A stretch of 64,000 nucleotides of DNA, from positions 5,642,001 to 5,706,000 of the forward strand of contig NZ_CP114040.1 in assembly GCF_026965555.1 (NCBI RefSeq), read 5' to 3'. The notes below the pieces were generated by a model that did no database searches, was not told the origin of the DNA, and was given only the letters and a program-made list of their open reading frames with translations. Within the stretch, counting starts at the first letter, position 1, and each line of letters begins with the position of its first letter. This DNA is from Nannocystis punicea. GTDB taxonomy: Bacteria > Myxococcota_A > Polyangia > Nannocystales > Nannocystaceae. The position numbers were made by a program, and so were the translations under genes. Below are positions 43,690 to 51,747 of this stretch, piece by piece.

Positions 43690-44646
43690 TCATCGGTCGG
43701 CGCGAGGCCGCGCGTCGGGGGTCGCCTGACCGTGCAGCACTTCGAGCGAGAACAGCACTGCGGCGACCCACAGGGCAGTGCCGAGGCCGAGGTGCAGCAC
43801 CTGCATCCAGCCGGGGGCGGACACCATCACATTGAGGACGCCCGCCGCCAGCTGGGCGAACACCAGGAGCATCACCCAGCCGCTCGCGCGGCGGACGGCC
43901 GGCCCCGCGTTGTTGCCGAGGTGGTGGGCGATCACCGCGGTGAAGAAGCCGAGGCCGCACGCCAGGACCGGGTGCATCAGTCGCAGGCGCTGAAGGAAGT
44001 GCGCGCCTGCTCCGAGGTCGCGCTGCAGCCGTTCGGCGAGCGCACCGGCCTCGACCGGATAGAGGGTGTCGCCGAGGGCCGTGACGGCCCCGCTGATGCC
44101 GACCAGCACGAGGCCGCCGAGGCTGGCCCACACCAGCCAGCGGACGCGACGCGAGGCCGCGCCGCGGCGGGACGGCTCACCGTCGCGGTTCGAGGCCCAC
44201 GCCGCGAGCGCGAGCGCGCCGGTGAGCAGCGACGTGTTCACGAGGTGCGCCGCCATCACGATCGCCCGCGCGACCGAGTCGTTGTCGCCGACCAGGCCGA
44301 AGCGCACCAGGCCTGCGCCGATCAGCGCCTCGGTGATCGTGAACACCAGCGCGAGCCAGGCCCCGAGCCGGGCCGTGTGCCCGCGCGGGAAGCCGCGCAG
44401 CGCCGCTACTAGCAGCGCCAGCACGATGATGCCGCACAGCCCCGAGGTCAGCCGGTGCGAGAACTCGATGACGGTCTCGATGGTCGGGCTGATCGGCACG
44501 ATTTCGCCGTGACAGGTCGGCCAGTGCTGCCCGCAGCCCGCCCCCGAGCCGGTGATCCGCACGACCGCGCCGAACAGGATCACGAGGACTGTGTACGCGA
44601 GGGTGCCCCAGGCGAGGCTGCGAAAGCGTGCGCGAGCTGCGGCCAC
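43690..44646 (-). CDS. ctaA: Heme A synthase (CtaA/COX15 family)
   Basis: 318 residues from GTG 44646. TM1 ends in LFGAVVRITGSGAGCGQHWPTCHGEIVP, typical of COX15, with a Cys pair; the heme-ligand His blocks follow (ETVIEFSHRLTSG, MAAHLVNTSLL, RLMHPVLACGLG, QVLHLGLGTALWV). Eight membrane helices. It oxidises heme O to heme A for aa3-type cytochrome oxidase. ctaB and oxidase subunits are not in the window. Confidence 0.92.
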   Translation of the reverse strand: MAAARARFRSLAWGTLAYTVLVILFGAVVRITGSGAGCGQHWPTCHGEIVPISPTIETVIEFSHRLTSGLCGIIVLALLVAALRGFPRGHTARLGAWLALVFTITEALIGAGLVRFGLVGDNDSVARAIVMAAHLVNTSLLTGALALAAWASNRDGEPSRRGAASRRVRWLVWASLGGLVLVGISGAVTALGDTLYPVEAGALAERLQRDLGAGAHFLQRLRLMHPVLACGLGFFTAVIAHHLGNNAGPAVRRASGWVMLLVFAQLAAGVLNVMVSAPGWMQVLHLGLGTALWVAAVLFSLEVLHGQATPDARPRADR

Positions 44647-44893
44647 GGGCCCTCCATACTCGCTTTTTCGCCCGCCGGAAAGCCCCGCGACCGGCCGTCA
44701 CGGGCGCACGGCCCGTGCGCTGGGCGACGAGACGCCTGGCGCGCACCGCTCTCGCCGGCCGCAGGTCTGCGGGGGGTCCCCCGCCACCCGACGACGCGGC
44801 CGCCGCCGTGCGCTCCTCTGCACGTCGGCGAGCCATGCGCGCGCCGTTCGTGCGCGGCAGAGCCGAGATGCTGGAGTTCATGTGTCCTCATGG
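44647..44893. other. Gene-free stretch upstream of ctaA
   Basis: Holds the ctaA promoter region; a T-rich patch (CTTTTT, about 44662) is just upstream of its start. G+C-rich sequence without a convincing gene follows up to the repeat array at 44894; an off-register unit-like segment (ATGTGTCCTCATGG) is at 44880. Confidence 0.4.
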
Positions 44894-45113
44894 ACATGTC
44901 GTTTAAGACATGATTTTTCAGGAATGTCCATGAAGGCATGAAGATACGGGCATGCTCTTCAGAGCATGTTCGTAGCGACATGGTCGATGCGACATTGATG
45001 CGAATGTCTTCACAGACATGTCTCTCAGATCATGTCCGATTCGCCATGCCTCAAGCGACATGTCCGAAGTCACGCAGAAGAAGGGTCATGTCTCGAGAGA
45101 CACGCTTCACGCG
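44894..45113. repeat. Longest 14-nt palindromic repeat array, 16 units
   Basis: Unit starts: 44894, 44908, 44922, 44936, 44950, 44964, 44978, 44992, then after one 10-nt step 45002, 45016, 45030, 45044, 45058, 45072, 45086 and 45100. Nearly all begin NCATGN or a one-base variant; spacers are unrelated in sequence. The last unit contains the murJ stop codon (45107-45109, minus strand). Noticeably more A+T rich than the flanks. Confidence 0.93.
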
Positions 45114-46729
45114 GCCGGCCGCGCGCGGCGCCGTCGCAGCCGGCGCATCAGCCCGGCAGGGAGGCCCCACAGCTGGGCGCCGCCGGGGTACTTGCCGGCG
45201 CGGACGATCGCGGCGAACACCACGAAGCCGACCGCGATCACCACCGCGAGGGCGCCGGCGCCGACGAGGGCGCGCAGCAGGCGGGGCAGGGCGGAGAGCG
45301 GGCCGGCGAGCACCTGCGCGAGGCCGGTCCAGGCCGCCCACACGACCGCGCCGAGGCCGGCGTTGGCGGCGGCGAGCACCGCGAACTCGCGCCAGCGGCC
45401 GGGGCGGGCCAGCGCGCCGATCTCGCGGCGGTAGAACGCCCGCAGCAGCGTCAGGTTGACGAGCGCGCCGAGAGATGTCCCGAGGGCCAGGCCGGGCGCG
45501 CCCAGGCGCTCGTAGGTCAGGGCGTTGAAGCCGATGTTGACGGCCACCGAGGCGAACGACGCGATCAGGGGCACGCGCGGGCGGTCGATCGCGTAGAACG
45601 CCGGCGCGACGATCTTGACCATGCTGTAGGGCGCGAGCCCGATCGCGTAGGCCTGCAGGATCACCGCCACCGCGGCCGACTCGGCCGCGCCGAAGCGCCC
45701 GCCCTCGTAGATCAGCGACACGATCGGGTGGGCCAGCAGCACCAGGCCCACGGTGCTCGCCGAGGTCAGCAGCCAGGCCGCCGACAGGCCCTCGCCGGTG
45801 CGCGCGATCAGGGTCGAGCGGTCGCCGCGGGCCGCCTCCTCCGACACCTGCGTGGCGGTCACGGTCGCCAGCGCCACGCCGAACACGCCGATCGGCAGGA
45901 AGAAGATCCGGAACGCGTACTCGATCTGCGCCACCGCGCCGTCGCCGAGGCTGGCGGCGAAGCGGGTGTTGACGAACACGTTGAGCTGGACGGCGGCCAC
46001 GCCGACGATCGCCGGCAGCATCAGGGCGACGATCCTGCGCACGCCGGGGTGGCGCCGGAGCCCGCGCAGGCGCGGTCGGGCGCGGTAGCCGAGGCGGCGC
46101 AGGGAGGGGACGAGCACGGCCGCCTGGGCGACGCTGGCGAGCAGGGTGCCGACGCTCCAGGCCATCACTGCGGCCCGCCCGCCGAGCCCGCCGAGCCACA
46201 TGCCGAGGCCGGCGGCGATGCTGACGAGGTTGAACACCACCGGCGCCAGCGCGAACGGGAGGAAGTTGCGCTGCGCGTTGAGGATCCCGCCCCACACCGC
46301 GCCGACGCTCACGAGCGCGAGGATCGGCATCATGACGCGCGTCAGGGCGGCGGTCTCGGCGATCTTCTCGGGGCTCCAGCCCGACGTGATGGCGACCACG
46401 AGCGGCTCGGCGAACACCACGCCGAGCAGCGTCAGCGTGCCGGTGACGAGCAGGATCCCGGCCAGGGCCAGGTTGGCGAGCTGGTAGGCGCGCTCACGAT
46501 CCTCCTGCACCAGGGACGCGGTGAACGTGGGGACGAACGCGCTCGACAGGGCCCCCTCGGCGAGCAAGTCGCGCAGGAGGTTGGGGATCCGGAACGCCAC
46601 GGAGAACGTGTCCGCGAGCGCGCCGGCGCCGATGAGGCGCGACTGCAGCGACATGCGGACGAGCCCGAGGACGCGCGACGCGGCGACCGCGGCGCTGATC
46701 GAGCCGGACGACTGGAGGGCGGAGGGCAC
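45107..46729 (-). CDS. murJ: Lipid II flippase MurJ
   Basis: 540 residues from GTG 46729, with about 14 membrane helices. Family text is clear: AVAASRVLGLVRMSLQSRLIGAGALADTFSVAFRIPNLLRDLLAEGALSSAFVPTF at the N-terminus and NVFVNTRFAASLGDGAVAQIEYAFRIFFLPIGVFGVALATVTATQ in the middle. It translocates lipid II for peptidoglycan synthesis. A 14-nt repeat pair (45473/45487) lies within the gene. The start faces the UbiA-type gene across only 50 bp. Confidence 0.95.
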   Translation of the reverse strand: MPSALQSSGSISAAVAASRVLGLVRMSLQSRLIGAGALADTFSVAFRIPNLLRDLLAEGALSSAFVPTFTASLVQEDRERAYQLANLALAGILLVTGTLTLLGVVFAEPLVVAITSGWSPEKIAETAALTRVMMPILALVSVGAVWGGILNAQRNFLPFALAPVVFNLVSIAAGLGMWLGGLGGRAAVMAWSVGTLLASVAQAAVLVPSLRRLGYRARPRLRGLRRHPGVRRIVALMLPAIVGVAAVQLNVFVNTRFAASLGDGAVAQIEYAFRIFFLPIGVFGVALATVTATQVSEEAARGDRSTLIARTGEGLSAAWLLTSASTVGLVLLAHPIVSLIYEGGRFGAAESAAVAVILQAYAIGLAPYSMVKIVAPAFYAIDRPRVPLIASFASVAVNIGFNALTYERLGAPGLALGTSLGALVNLTLLRAFYRREIGALARPGRWREFAVLAAANAGLGAVVWAAWTGLAQVLAGPLSALPRLLRALVGAGALAVVIAVGFVVFAAIVRAGKYPGGAQLWGLPAGLMRRLRRRRARPAA

Positions 46730-46779
46730 GTGGCGCGGCAGTAGAACACGCGCCGGGGCCGTGCGATAGTCCCGGCCCC

Positions 46780-47652
46780 GTGCTCCTCGCGCTCATCAAG
46801 ACGCTCAGGCCGCGCCAGTGGATCAAGAACCTGTTCGTCGGCATCCCGCTGATGTACAGCCTGCGGCTGACCGATCCCACGAGTCTGCTCGTCACCGCCG
46901 GCGCCATCGCGCTGTTCTGCCTGATCTCCGGCTGCGTCTACATCCTCAACGACCTCGTCGACATCGAGAAGGACCGCGCTCATCCGAAGAAGCGCAACCG
47001 GCCGATCCCGTCGGGCAAGCTGCCCGAGGCGGTCGCGCGCCGGTTCGCGGTGATCTGCGTGCCGGTCTGCCTCGCCCTCGGCTACTGGCTGCAGCCGCTC
47101 TACGCCGCCGCGCTCGGCGGCTACTTCCTGCTCAACCTGGCCTACAGCTTCAAGCTCAAGCAGATCGCCTACGTCGACGTGATGTCGATCGCCGCCGGCT
47201 TCATCCTCCGGGTGCTGGCCGGGGCGCTCGCGCTGCAGATCCCGGCCTCGCCGTGGCTGCTGGCCTGTACTGGCCTTTTGGCCATGTTCCTCGGCTTCGG
47301 CAAACGGGCCCACGAGCTCGCCGGCGCCGAGGATCCGCAGCGCCAGCGGGCCTCGCTCACCGCCTACAACCTGACCACGCTGCGCGTCATCCTCTACGCG
47401 GTGGGCTTCGCCACGGTCGGCCTCTACGTCGCCTACACCCTCAGCGAGCACGTGCAGGAGATGTTCGGCACCAACCGCCTGGTGTACACGGCGGCGTTCG
47501 GGGTGGTGGGCATCGCCCGCTTCATCTACCTCGCCACCAACCGGCGCGAGGCCGAGTCGCCGACCGAGGAGATGCTCAAGGACCCGCTGTTCATGATCAA
47601 CTTCGTCGTCCTGGTCGCGCTCACCGCCGCGATCCTGTACGGGTGGATCTGA
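46780..47652 (+). CDS. UbiA-family prenyltransferase, decaprenyl-phosphate phosphoribosyltransferase-like
   Basis: 290 residues from GTG 46780. RPRQWIKNLFVGIPLMYS at the N-terminus, the first Asp-rich motif NDLVDIEKDRAHPKKRNRPIPSG and a second near LLAMFLGFGKRAHEL match the DPPR-synthase branch of UbiA rather than quinone or heme O synthases. Such enzymes join phosphoribose pyrophosphate to polyprenyl phosphate in arabinose-donor synthesis; in deltaproteobacteria the end product is not established. Nine hydrophobic segments. The downstream dtd gene starts 7 bp after the stop. Confidence 0.88.
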   Translation: MLLALIKTLRPRQWIKNLFVGIPLMYSLRLTDPTSLLVTAGAIALFCLISGCVYILNDLVDIEKDRAHPKKRNRPIPSGKLPEAVARRFAVICVPVCLALGYWLQPLYAAALGGYFLLNLAYSFKLKQIAYVDVMSIAAGFILRVLAGALALQIPASPWLLACTGLLAMFLGFGKRAHELAGAEDPQRQRASLTAYNLTTLRVILYAVGFATVGLYVAYTLSEHVQEMFGTNRLVYTAAFGVVGIARFIYLATNRREAESPTEEMLKDPLFMINFVVLVALTAAILYGWI

Positions 47653-47659
47653 GGCCCGC

Positions 47660-48112
47660 GTGCTGACGGTCATCCAGCGGGTCTCGCGGGCGGCGGTGCG
47701 GGTCGACGGCGAGGTCGTCGGCGCCATCGAGCGCGGCGCCATGCTGCTCGTGGCGGTCGAGCGCGGCGACGTCGACGCCGACGCGAGCGCCACCGCCAAG
47801 AAGATCGCCTCGCTGCGGTTCTTCCCCGGGGCCACGCCGATGGACCGCACCCTCGCCGAGGTCGGCGGCGGCGTCCTCGTCGTCTCGCAGTTCACTCTGG
47901 CCGGCTCGCTGCGCAAGGGCCGGCGGCCCAGCTTCGACGGCGCAGAGCTGCCCGAGCGCGCCCGCGCGCTGTACGAGGCCGTCGCCGAGGCGCTGCGGGC
48001 CGAGGGCCTCACGGTCGCCACCGGGCGCTTCGCCGCGCACATGGAGGTCGAGCTGGTCAACGACGGCCCGGTCACCTTCCTGCTGCGCTGCGTCGCCGGC
48101 CAGGTCCAGTGA
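47660..48112 (+). CDS. dtd: D-aminoacyl-tRNA deacylase
   Basis: 150 residues from GTG 47660. Motifs SQFTLAGSLRKGRRPSF and GRFAAHMEVELVNDGPVTF are the DTD substrate pocket; the N-terminus MLTVIQRVSRAAVRVDGEVVGAI is typical. It removes D-amino acids and glycine from mischarged tRNAs. Usual length is 145-150. Confidence 0.94.
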   Translation: MLTVIQRVSRAAVRVDGEVVGAIERGAMLLVAVERGDVDADASATAKKIASLRFFPGATPMDRTLAEVGGGVLVVSQFTLAGSLRKGRRPSFDGAELPERARALYEAVAEALRAEGLTVATGRFAAHMEVELVNDGPVTFLLRCVAGQVQ

Positions 48113-48158
48113 GCCCGCCGCTGGCGCGACCGCCCGCGGGGCGCTAACGTCGCCGCGT

Positions 48159-48416
48159 ATGCGCATCGCCCTGCTCGTGCTCGTCGCCCTCGCCGCCTCG
48201 GCCTGCGCCTCCATGCAGGTCGGCGAGAGCCGCCGCAACGTCACGGCCTTCTGCGTCGGCGCCGACGGTAGCGCCTACGCCATCGCCACCCAGGTCAGCA
48301 CCGGCGACCGCAAGAGCGACCGCGTCTGCCGCCGCGCCGTCGCCGGTATGCAGCATGAGCCGGGCGCCGACCTGCCGTGCCGCATGATGGAGTTCACGAT
48401 CGTGCGCGACAGGTGA
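48159..48416 (+). CDS. Small lipoprotein, unknown
   Basis: 85 residues from ATG 48159. Signal and lipobox LLVLVALAASACAS, then a short domain with four further Cys (AFCVG, RVCRR, DLPCRM), possibly disulfide-bonded in the periplasm. No family recognised. Convergent with the next gene; a 14-nt array lies between. Confidence 0.7.
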   Translation: MRIALLVLVALAASACASMQVGESRRNVTAFCVGADGSAYAIATQVSTGDRKSDRVCRRAVAGMQHEPGADLPCRMMEFTIVRDR

Positions 48417-48446
48417 GGGCAGGGCAGCTCGGAGCTGCCCGAGAAG

Positions 48447-48502
48447 ACATGCCCTCCCGAGCATGTCCCTGCGCGCATGTCCTCTCGCGCATGTCCTCAC
48501 AG
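48447..48502. repeat. 14-nt palindromic repeat array, 4 units
   Basis: ACATGCCCTCCCGA (48447), GCATGTCCCTGCGC (48461), GCATGTCCTCTCGC (48475) and GCATGTCCTCACAG (48489). The stop codon of the minus-strand gene (48497-48499) lies in the last unit. Confidence 0.92.
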
Positions 48503-49621
48503 CCAGCGCACGAACAAGAACGCCGCCAGCACCGCGGGCGGGGCCAGGAGCAGGCCCTCGAGGCCGCGCAGGCGACCGCTGCGCTCGGGGGCGGGCAGGG
48601 GCAGGGAGGCCAGCAGGGCCGCGTTTCGCCGCCGTTCGCGCGCCAGCACCTGCAACGGGCTCAGCCACAGGGCCGCGAGGGCGCACCACAGCGCGATCCT
48701 CGGCGCGTCGGGCGGCCCGGCGCGGACCGCCAGCCAGCCGCTGGCGAGCAGCAGCGCGACCAGGCGCAGCCGCATCAGCGGGCACAGGCGCAGCAGCTGC
48801 GTGGTGCCGAGCTGCAGGACCGGGTTGTGCATGTGCGCGACGAAGCCCGGCCGCGGCGCGGGGAGGCCGGTGCCCGCGAGGCGTCGCGTCGCCTCGGCGA
48901 GCCACGGCACGGCCTCCCACAGCCCGGCCGCGTACAGTCTGCCTGCAGTGACGCGCACGATCAGCGCCGCCAGCATCGGCGCCGCCAGGAGCGTCCAGTG
49001 CTGGGACGTGGCCGCGCCGCGCTCGGCCAGGCGGGCCAGAGTCAGCTGCCCCGGCATGGCGACCAGAGTGGCCAACCCCACGCCGAGCGCCGGCGCGTAG
49101 AGGTGCACCGCGGCCTCCTCGGCGGTCCAGCCGCCCGCGCCGAAGCGCTGCGCCTCGGTGATCCAGTGCCCCGGCGGGAACCGTCGGCCCGCGTAGGCCG
49201 CGACCCCGGCGATGCCCGGCTCGATCAGGATCGCCGCCAGCGCGAGCCACAGGAAGTCGGCGAGCAACCATCCGCAGCGCGCGACGTCGGGCAGGGTGGC
49301 GGCAGCGATCGCGCCGATCCCGGCGACGATGGTCAGCGCCAGACCCCGCCGATGCGCAGGGCGGGCCGCCTGGAAGTGACGCGCAGGCTCGATCGGCAGC
49401 GGCAGCAGGCGCTCGCGCTCCGGCGCGTGGAGGTAGCCGCCGAGCCGCGCGTGGAGCCCGGCCAGCAGGACGAACGGGCCGCCCGCGAACACCAGGCCGC
49501 GCTGGGCGGTGAGCTCGGGTTCGTTGGCCAGCGCGATCGACCAGGCCGCCGCCAGCACCAGCGGTGCGACCCAGGCGCTCGGCCAGGTCGCGGGCCAGCG
49601 GGGCAGGGGAGGAGCGCGCAC
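48497..49621 (-). CDS. Multi-pass membrane protein, unknown
   Basis: 374 residues from GTG 49621; the frame is open further upstream but that part lacks hydrophobic structure. About nine hydrophobic segments (SAWVAPLVLAAAWSIALA; LVFAGGPFVLLAGLHA; LLADFLWLALAAILIEPGIAG; and others) alternate with Arg-rich loops. HARLGGYLHAPERERLLPLPI and ARERRRNAALLASLPLPAPERSGRLRG resemble cytosolic loops of ABC-2-like permeases, but the match is weak. Function unknown. Confidence 0.6.
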   Translation of the reverse strand: MRAPPLPRWPATWPSAWVAPLVLAAAWSIALANEPELTAQRGLVFAGGPFVLLAGLHARLGGYLHAPERERLLPLPIEPARHFQAARPAHRRGLALTIVAGIGAIAAATLPDVARCGWLLADFLWLALAAILIEPGIAGVAAYAGRRFPPGHWITEAQRFGAGGWTAEEAAVHLYAPALGVGLATLVAMPGQLTLARLAERGAATSQHWTLLAAPMLAALIVRVTAGRLYAAGLWEAVPWLAEATRRLAGTGLPAPRPGFVAHMHNPVLQLGTTQLLRLCPLMRLRLVALLLASGWLAVRAGPPDAPRIALWCALAALWLSPLQVLARERRRNAALLASLPLPAPERSGRLRGLEGLLLAPPAVLAAFLFVRWL

Positions 49622-49749
49622 GCCCGGACCATACCCGCAGTCCCCCGGCGCCTGAAAGTCGGACTCGTCGGGGGCGCCTCCACGAGCTCGTGCTCGAGGT
49701 CGGTCGGGCGCTCGTCGGTCGGCGCCCACGACGCCTCGCCCGGCGCGGA

Positions 49750-50139
49750 CTAGTTCTTCGCGCTGTAGATCGTGAACAGCTCGACGTCGGTGACCGCCAC
49801 CAGCCGGTAGGCGTGTTCGCCCTCGGCGATGGCGACCGGCGTCGTCGGCAGCAGCTCCACGCGATCGACGCTGTCCTCGGCGCGAGTCTCGAGCAACGCG
49901 CGGCCGCCCGTCAGCATCACCGTCATGTCGCGGCGGCCCTTCGTCGAGATCGCCACCACCTCGCCGGCGCGGACGCGGAGCACCTTGGCGGTGTAGCCCT
50001 GGCCCTGCGCCCACACGAATTCGCCGCCGAAGCTGCGGCGCTCGAACGGGGGCCCGTAGTCGTCGTCACCGGGGTCGACGGCGGTGTCGTCCAGAACGGC
50101 CTCCGGCTCCTCCGAACCTGCGCGATCCCTGTGCTCCAT
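49750..50139 (-). CDS. Cupin-like protein (mannose-6-phosphate isomerase type II-like)
   Basis: 129 residues from ATG 50139. After an acidic N-terminus, GGEFVWAQGQGYTAKVLRVRAGEVVAISTKGRRDMTVMLTGGRALLE and IAEGEHAYRLVAVTDVELFTIYS follow the cupin strand order seen in the C-terminal domain of type II phosphomannose isomerases. The metal His of cupin motif 1 is not evident, so binding rather than catalysis may be its role. Confidence 0.65.
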   Translation of the reverse strand: MEHRDRAGSEEPEAVLDDTAVDPGDDDYGPPFERRSFGGEFVWAQGQGYTAKVLRVRAGEVVAISTKGRRDMTVMLTGGRALLETRAEDSVDRVELLPTTPVAIAEGEHAYRLVAVTDVELFTIYSAKN

Positions 50140-50474
50140 CGCCGCGATGATAGCGCGGAGCCTCCCAGCATGCGAGGGGGGAAGGGGGCCCCAAATCCGC
50201 CGCTGTGATGCTGCCTGCACACCGGCGCCAGGCTTCGCCGGTCGCCGCTGCGATCGCCGCGAGAGAACGACGTCCCCGCCGCCGATCCGGGCTGTCGGTC
50301 GCCTGCGGCGCCGGGCGTCACGCGTCGCTTTTTCTCGGTCTCGGCCGGCTGCGACGCCGCGAGCGCCTCGTGATCTCGGCGGTCCCGCGCTGCTCGTCGG
50401 CGGCCTGCTCGTCGTCGGTCTCTTCGCCGCGGCCGGCTCGTCGGCGAGCCGCGCTGCTCGTCGGCGGGACCGCG
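50140..50474. repeat. Gene-free region with decayed copies of a Lys-rich coding repeat
   Basis: Between about 50393 and 50470 the plus strand reads like CTCGTCGGCGGCCTGCTCGT repeated, a diverged form of the 45-bp unit (TTGTCGGCGGGCTTCTTGTC ...) that codes the C-terminal repeats of the adjacent minus-strand gene. The unit therefore continues past the stop codon. Nothing else is seen here except the promoter region of the cupin gene near 50140-50180. Confidence 0.7.
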
Positions 50475-51485
50475 CTACTTGTCGGCGGGCTTCTTGTCGT
50501 CGGTCTTCTTGGCCTCGGCGGGCTTGTCGGCGGGCTTCTTGTCGTCGGTCTTCTTGGCCTCGGCCGGCTTGTCGGCGGGCTTCGTGTCGTCGGGCTTCTT
50601 CGCCTCGGCCGGCTTGTCGTCGGGCTTCTTCGCCTCGGCCTTGCCCGCCTCGGCCTTCTTCGCGTCCGTTTTGGCCTCGGTCTTCTTGCCCTTGCCGGCC
50701 TTCTTGTCGGCCTCGGCGGCGGCTTCGGGCTTGGCCTCTTCGGTCTTGGGGGCGTCGACGAATTCTTCGCTCCCGAGGTCGCGGTCGGCCTTGCGGCGGC
50801 GCTCGAGCGCCAGCTTCGCGCGGCGGGCGACGTCCTGGTCCCACGCGTCGACATTACCGTCGCCGTCGGTGTCGTAGCCGACGCGGTCGATGTTGCCCTG
50901 GACGAAGAACGTGAACACGTCGGGTTTGCCGTCGCGGTCGCGGTCGGCGTCGATGCGGACCAGGCGGCCCTTGTCGTAGCGGCGCCAGGCGTCGACGTAG
51001 CCGTCGTGGTCGGTGTCCTGTTCGTCGACGGTGGGCTTGCCGTCTTCGTAGTGGCGACCCAGGTCGATGCGGCCGTCGAAGTCCTGGTCGTACTGTTCGC
51101 GGACCAGCTCGCCGGTCTCGTCGAAGTGGAGGAACGCGTCGAGGCGGCCGTCGAAATTGAGGTCGGCCTGCTGGCAGCGGGTGCGGCCCTCGTCGGGCGC
51201 GCGGCCGCCGATCAGGGTGACGATGTCCGCGCGGCCGTCGTAGTTCGAGTCTTGCTGCTGCACGCGCTTGCCGGCGGCGTCGCAGTGCTGGCCGTCGATC
51301 GCCAGCGGGATCAGCGCGACCTGGCGCACTGGCAGGATCGGCTCGATCTTGTGCGGCGGCTCGTTGTCGGGCGTGGACTCGGCGGTGGGGGCGGCGGTGG
51401 CCTTGGCCTTGCCTGCGCAGCCGGCGAGCCCGAGGAGCAGGAGCAGCGCGGCCGGGCGAGCGAGGACGGGGATCACCGGACACAC
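50475..51485 (-). CDS. Lipoprotein with Ca-binding-like DxDxDG repeats and Lys-rich tail
   Basis: 336 residues from GTG 51485 (GTG 51476 also possible). Lipobox LLLLLGLAGCAG. Residues about 70-220 hold six or more loops of the dockerin/EF-hand type: DSNYDGRADIV, DLNFDGRLDAF, DQDFDGRIDLG, DTDHDGYVDAW, DRDRDGKPDVF and DTDGDGNVDAW. The C-terminal 100 residues are Lys/Ala/Asp-rich with a 15-residue repeat (AEAKKTDDKKPADKP). Probably a surface Ca-binding protein with a charged tail. The tail repeat continues, decayed, beyond the stop. Confidence 0.8.
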   Translation of the reverse strand: MCPVIPVLARPAALLLLLGLAGCAGKAKATAAPTAESTPDNEPPHKIEPILPVRQVALIPLAIDGQHCDAAGKRVQQQDSNYDGRADIVTLIGGRAPDEGRTRCQQADLNFDGRLDAFLHFDETGELVREQYDQDFDGRIDLGRHYEDGKPTVDEQDTDHDGYVDAWRRYDKGRLVRIDADRDRDGKPDVFTFFVQGNIDRVGYDTDGDGNVDAWDQDVARRAKLALERRRKADRDLGSEEFVDAPKTEEAKPEAAAEADKKAGKGKKTEAKTDAKKAEAGKAEAKKPDDKPAEAKKPDDTKPADKPAEAKKTDDKKPADKPAEAKKTDDKKPADK

Positions 51486-51747
51486 TTTAGGGGACGGCGG
51501 GCGCCTCTCGCAAGCCGAGGGCAAATGTGACCCCGCCCGCGGCGCCGGCGCAGGCGCGACGCCGCGTCTTGTGCTACTAGCCGCGGCTGACGATCGTCGC
51601 GGCGGACCACGGTTCCTCGCGCCGCTTCGAGGCTCCCCGGGCTCCGGCCCGCTCCTCGAGACTCCACGGCCCTCGCGGCCGCCACCGGTCCCCGGTTTTC
51701 GCTCCACGACGTCCGCGCCGCACCCGCTCACCGCTCCGCTTCCTGAC

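Noticed and set aside
44894..45113. parS, LexA or other known operator cluster
   Set aside because: The palindrome differs from parS (TGTTTCACGTGAAACA type) and from known LexA boxes, and it also occurs inside many coding sequences, which does not fit a classical operator.
45032..46744. Plus-strand frame opposite murJ
   Set aside because: Antisense shadow rich in Gln/Arg/His/Glu; MurJ on the minus strand is unambiguous.
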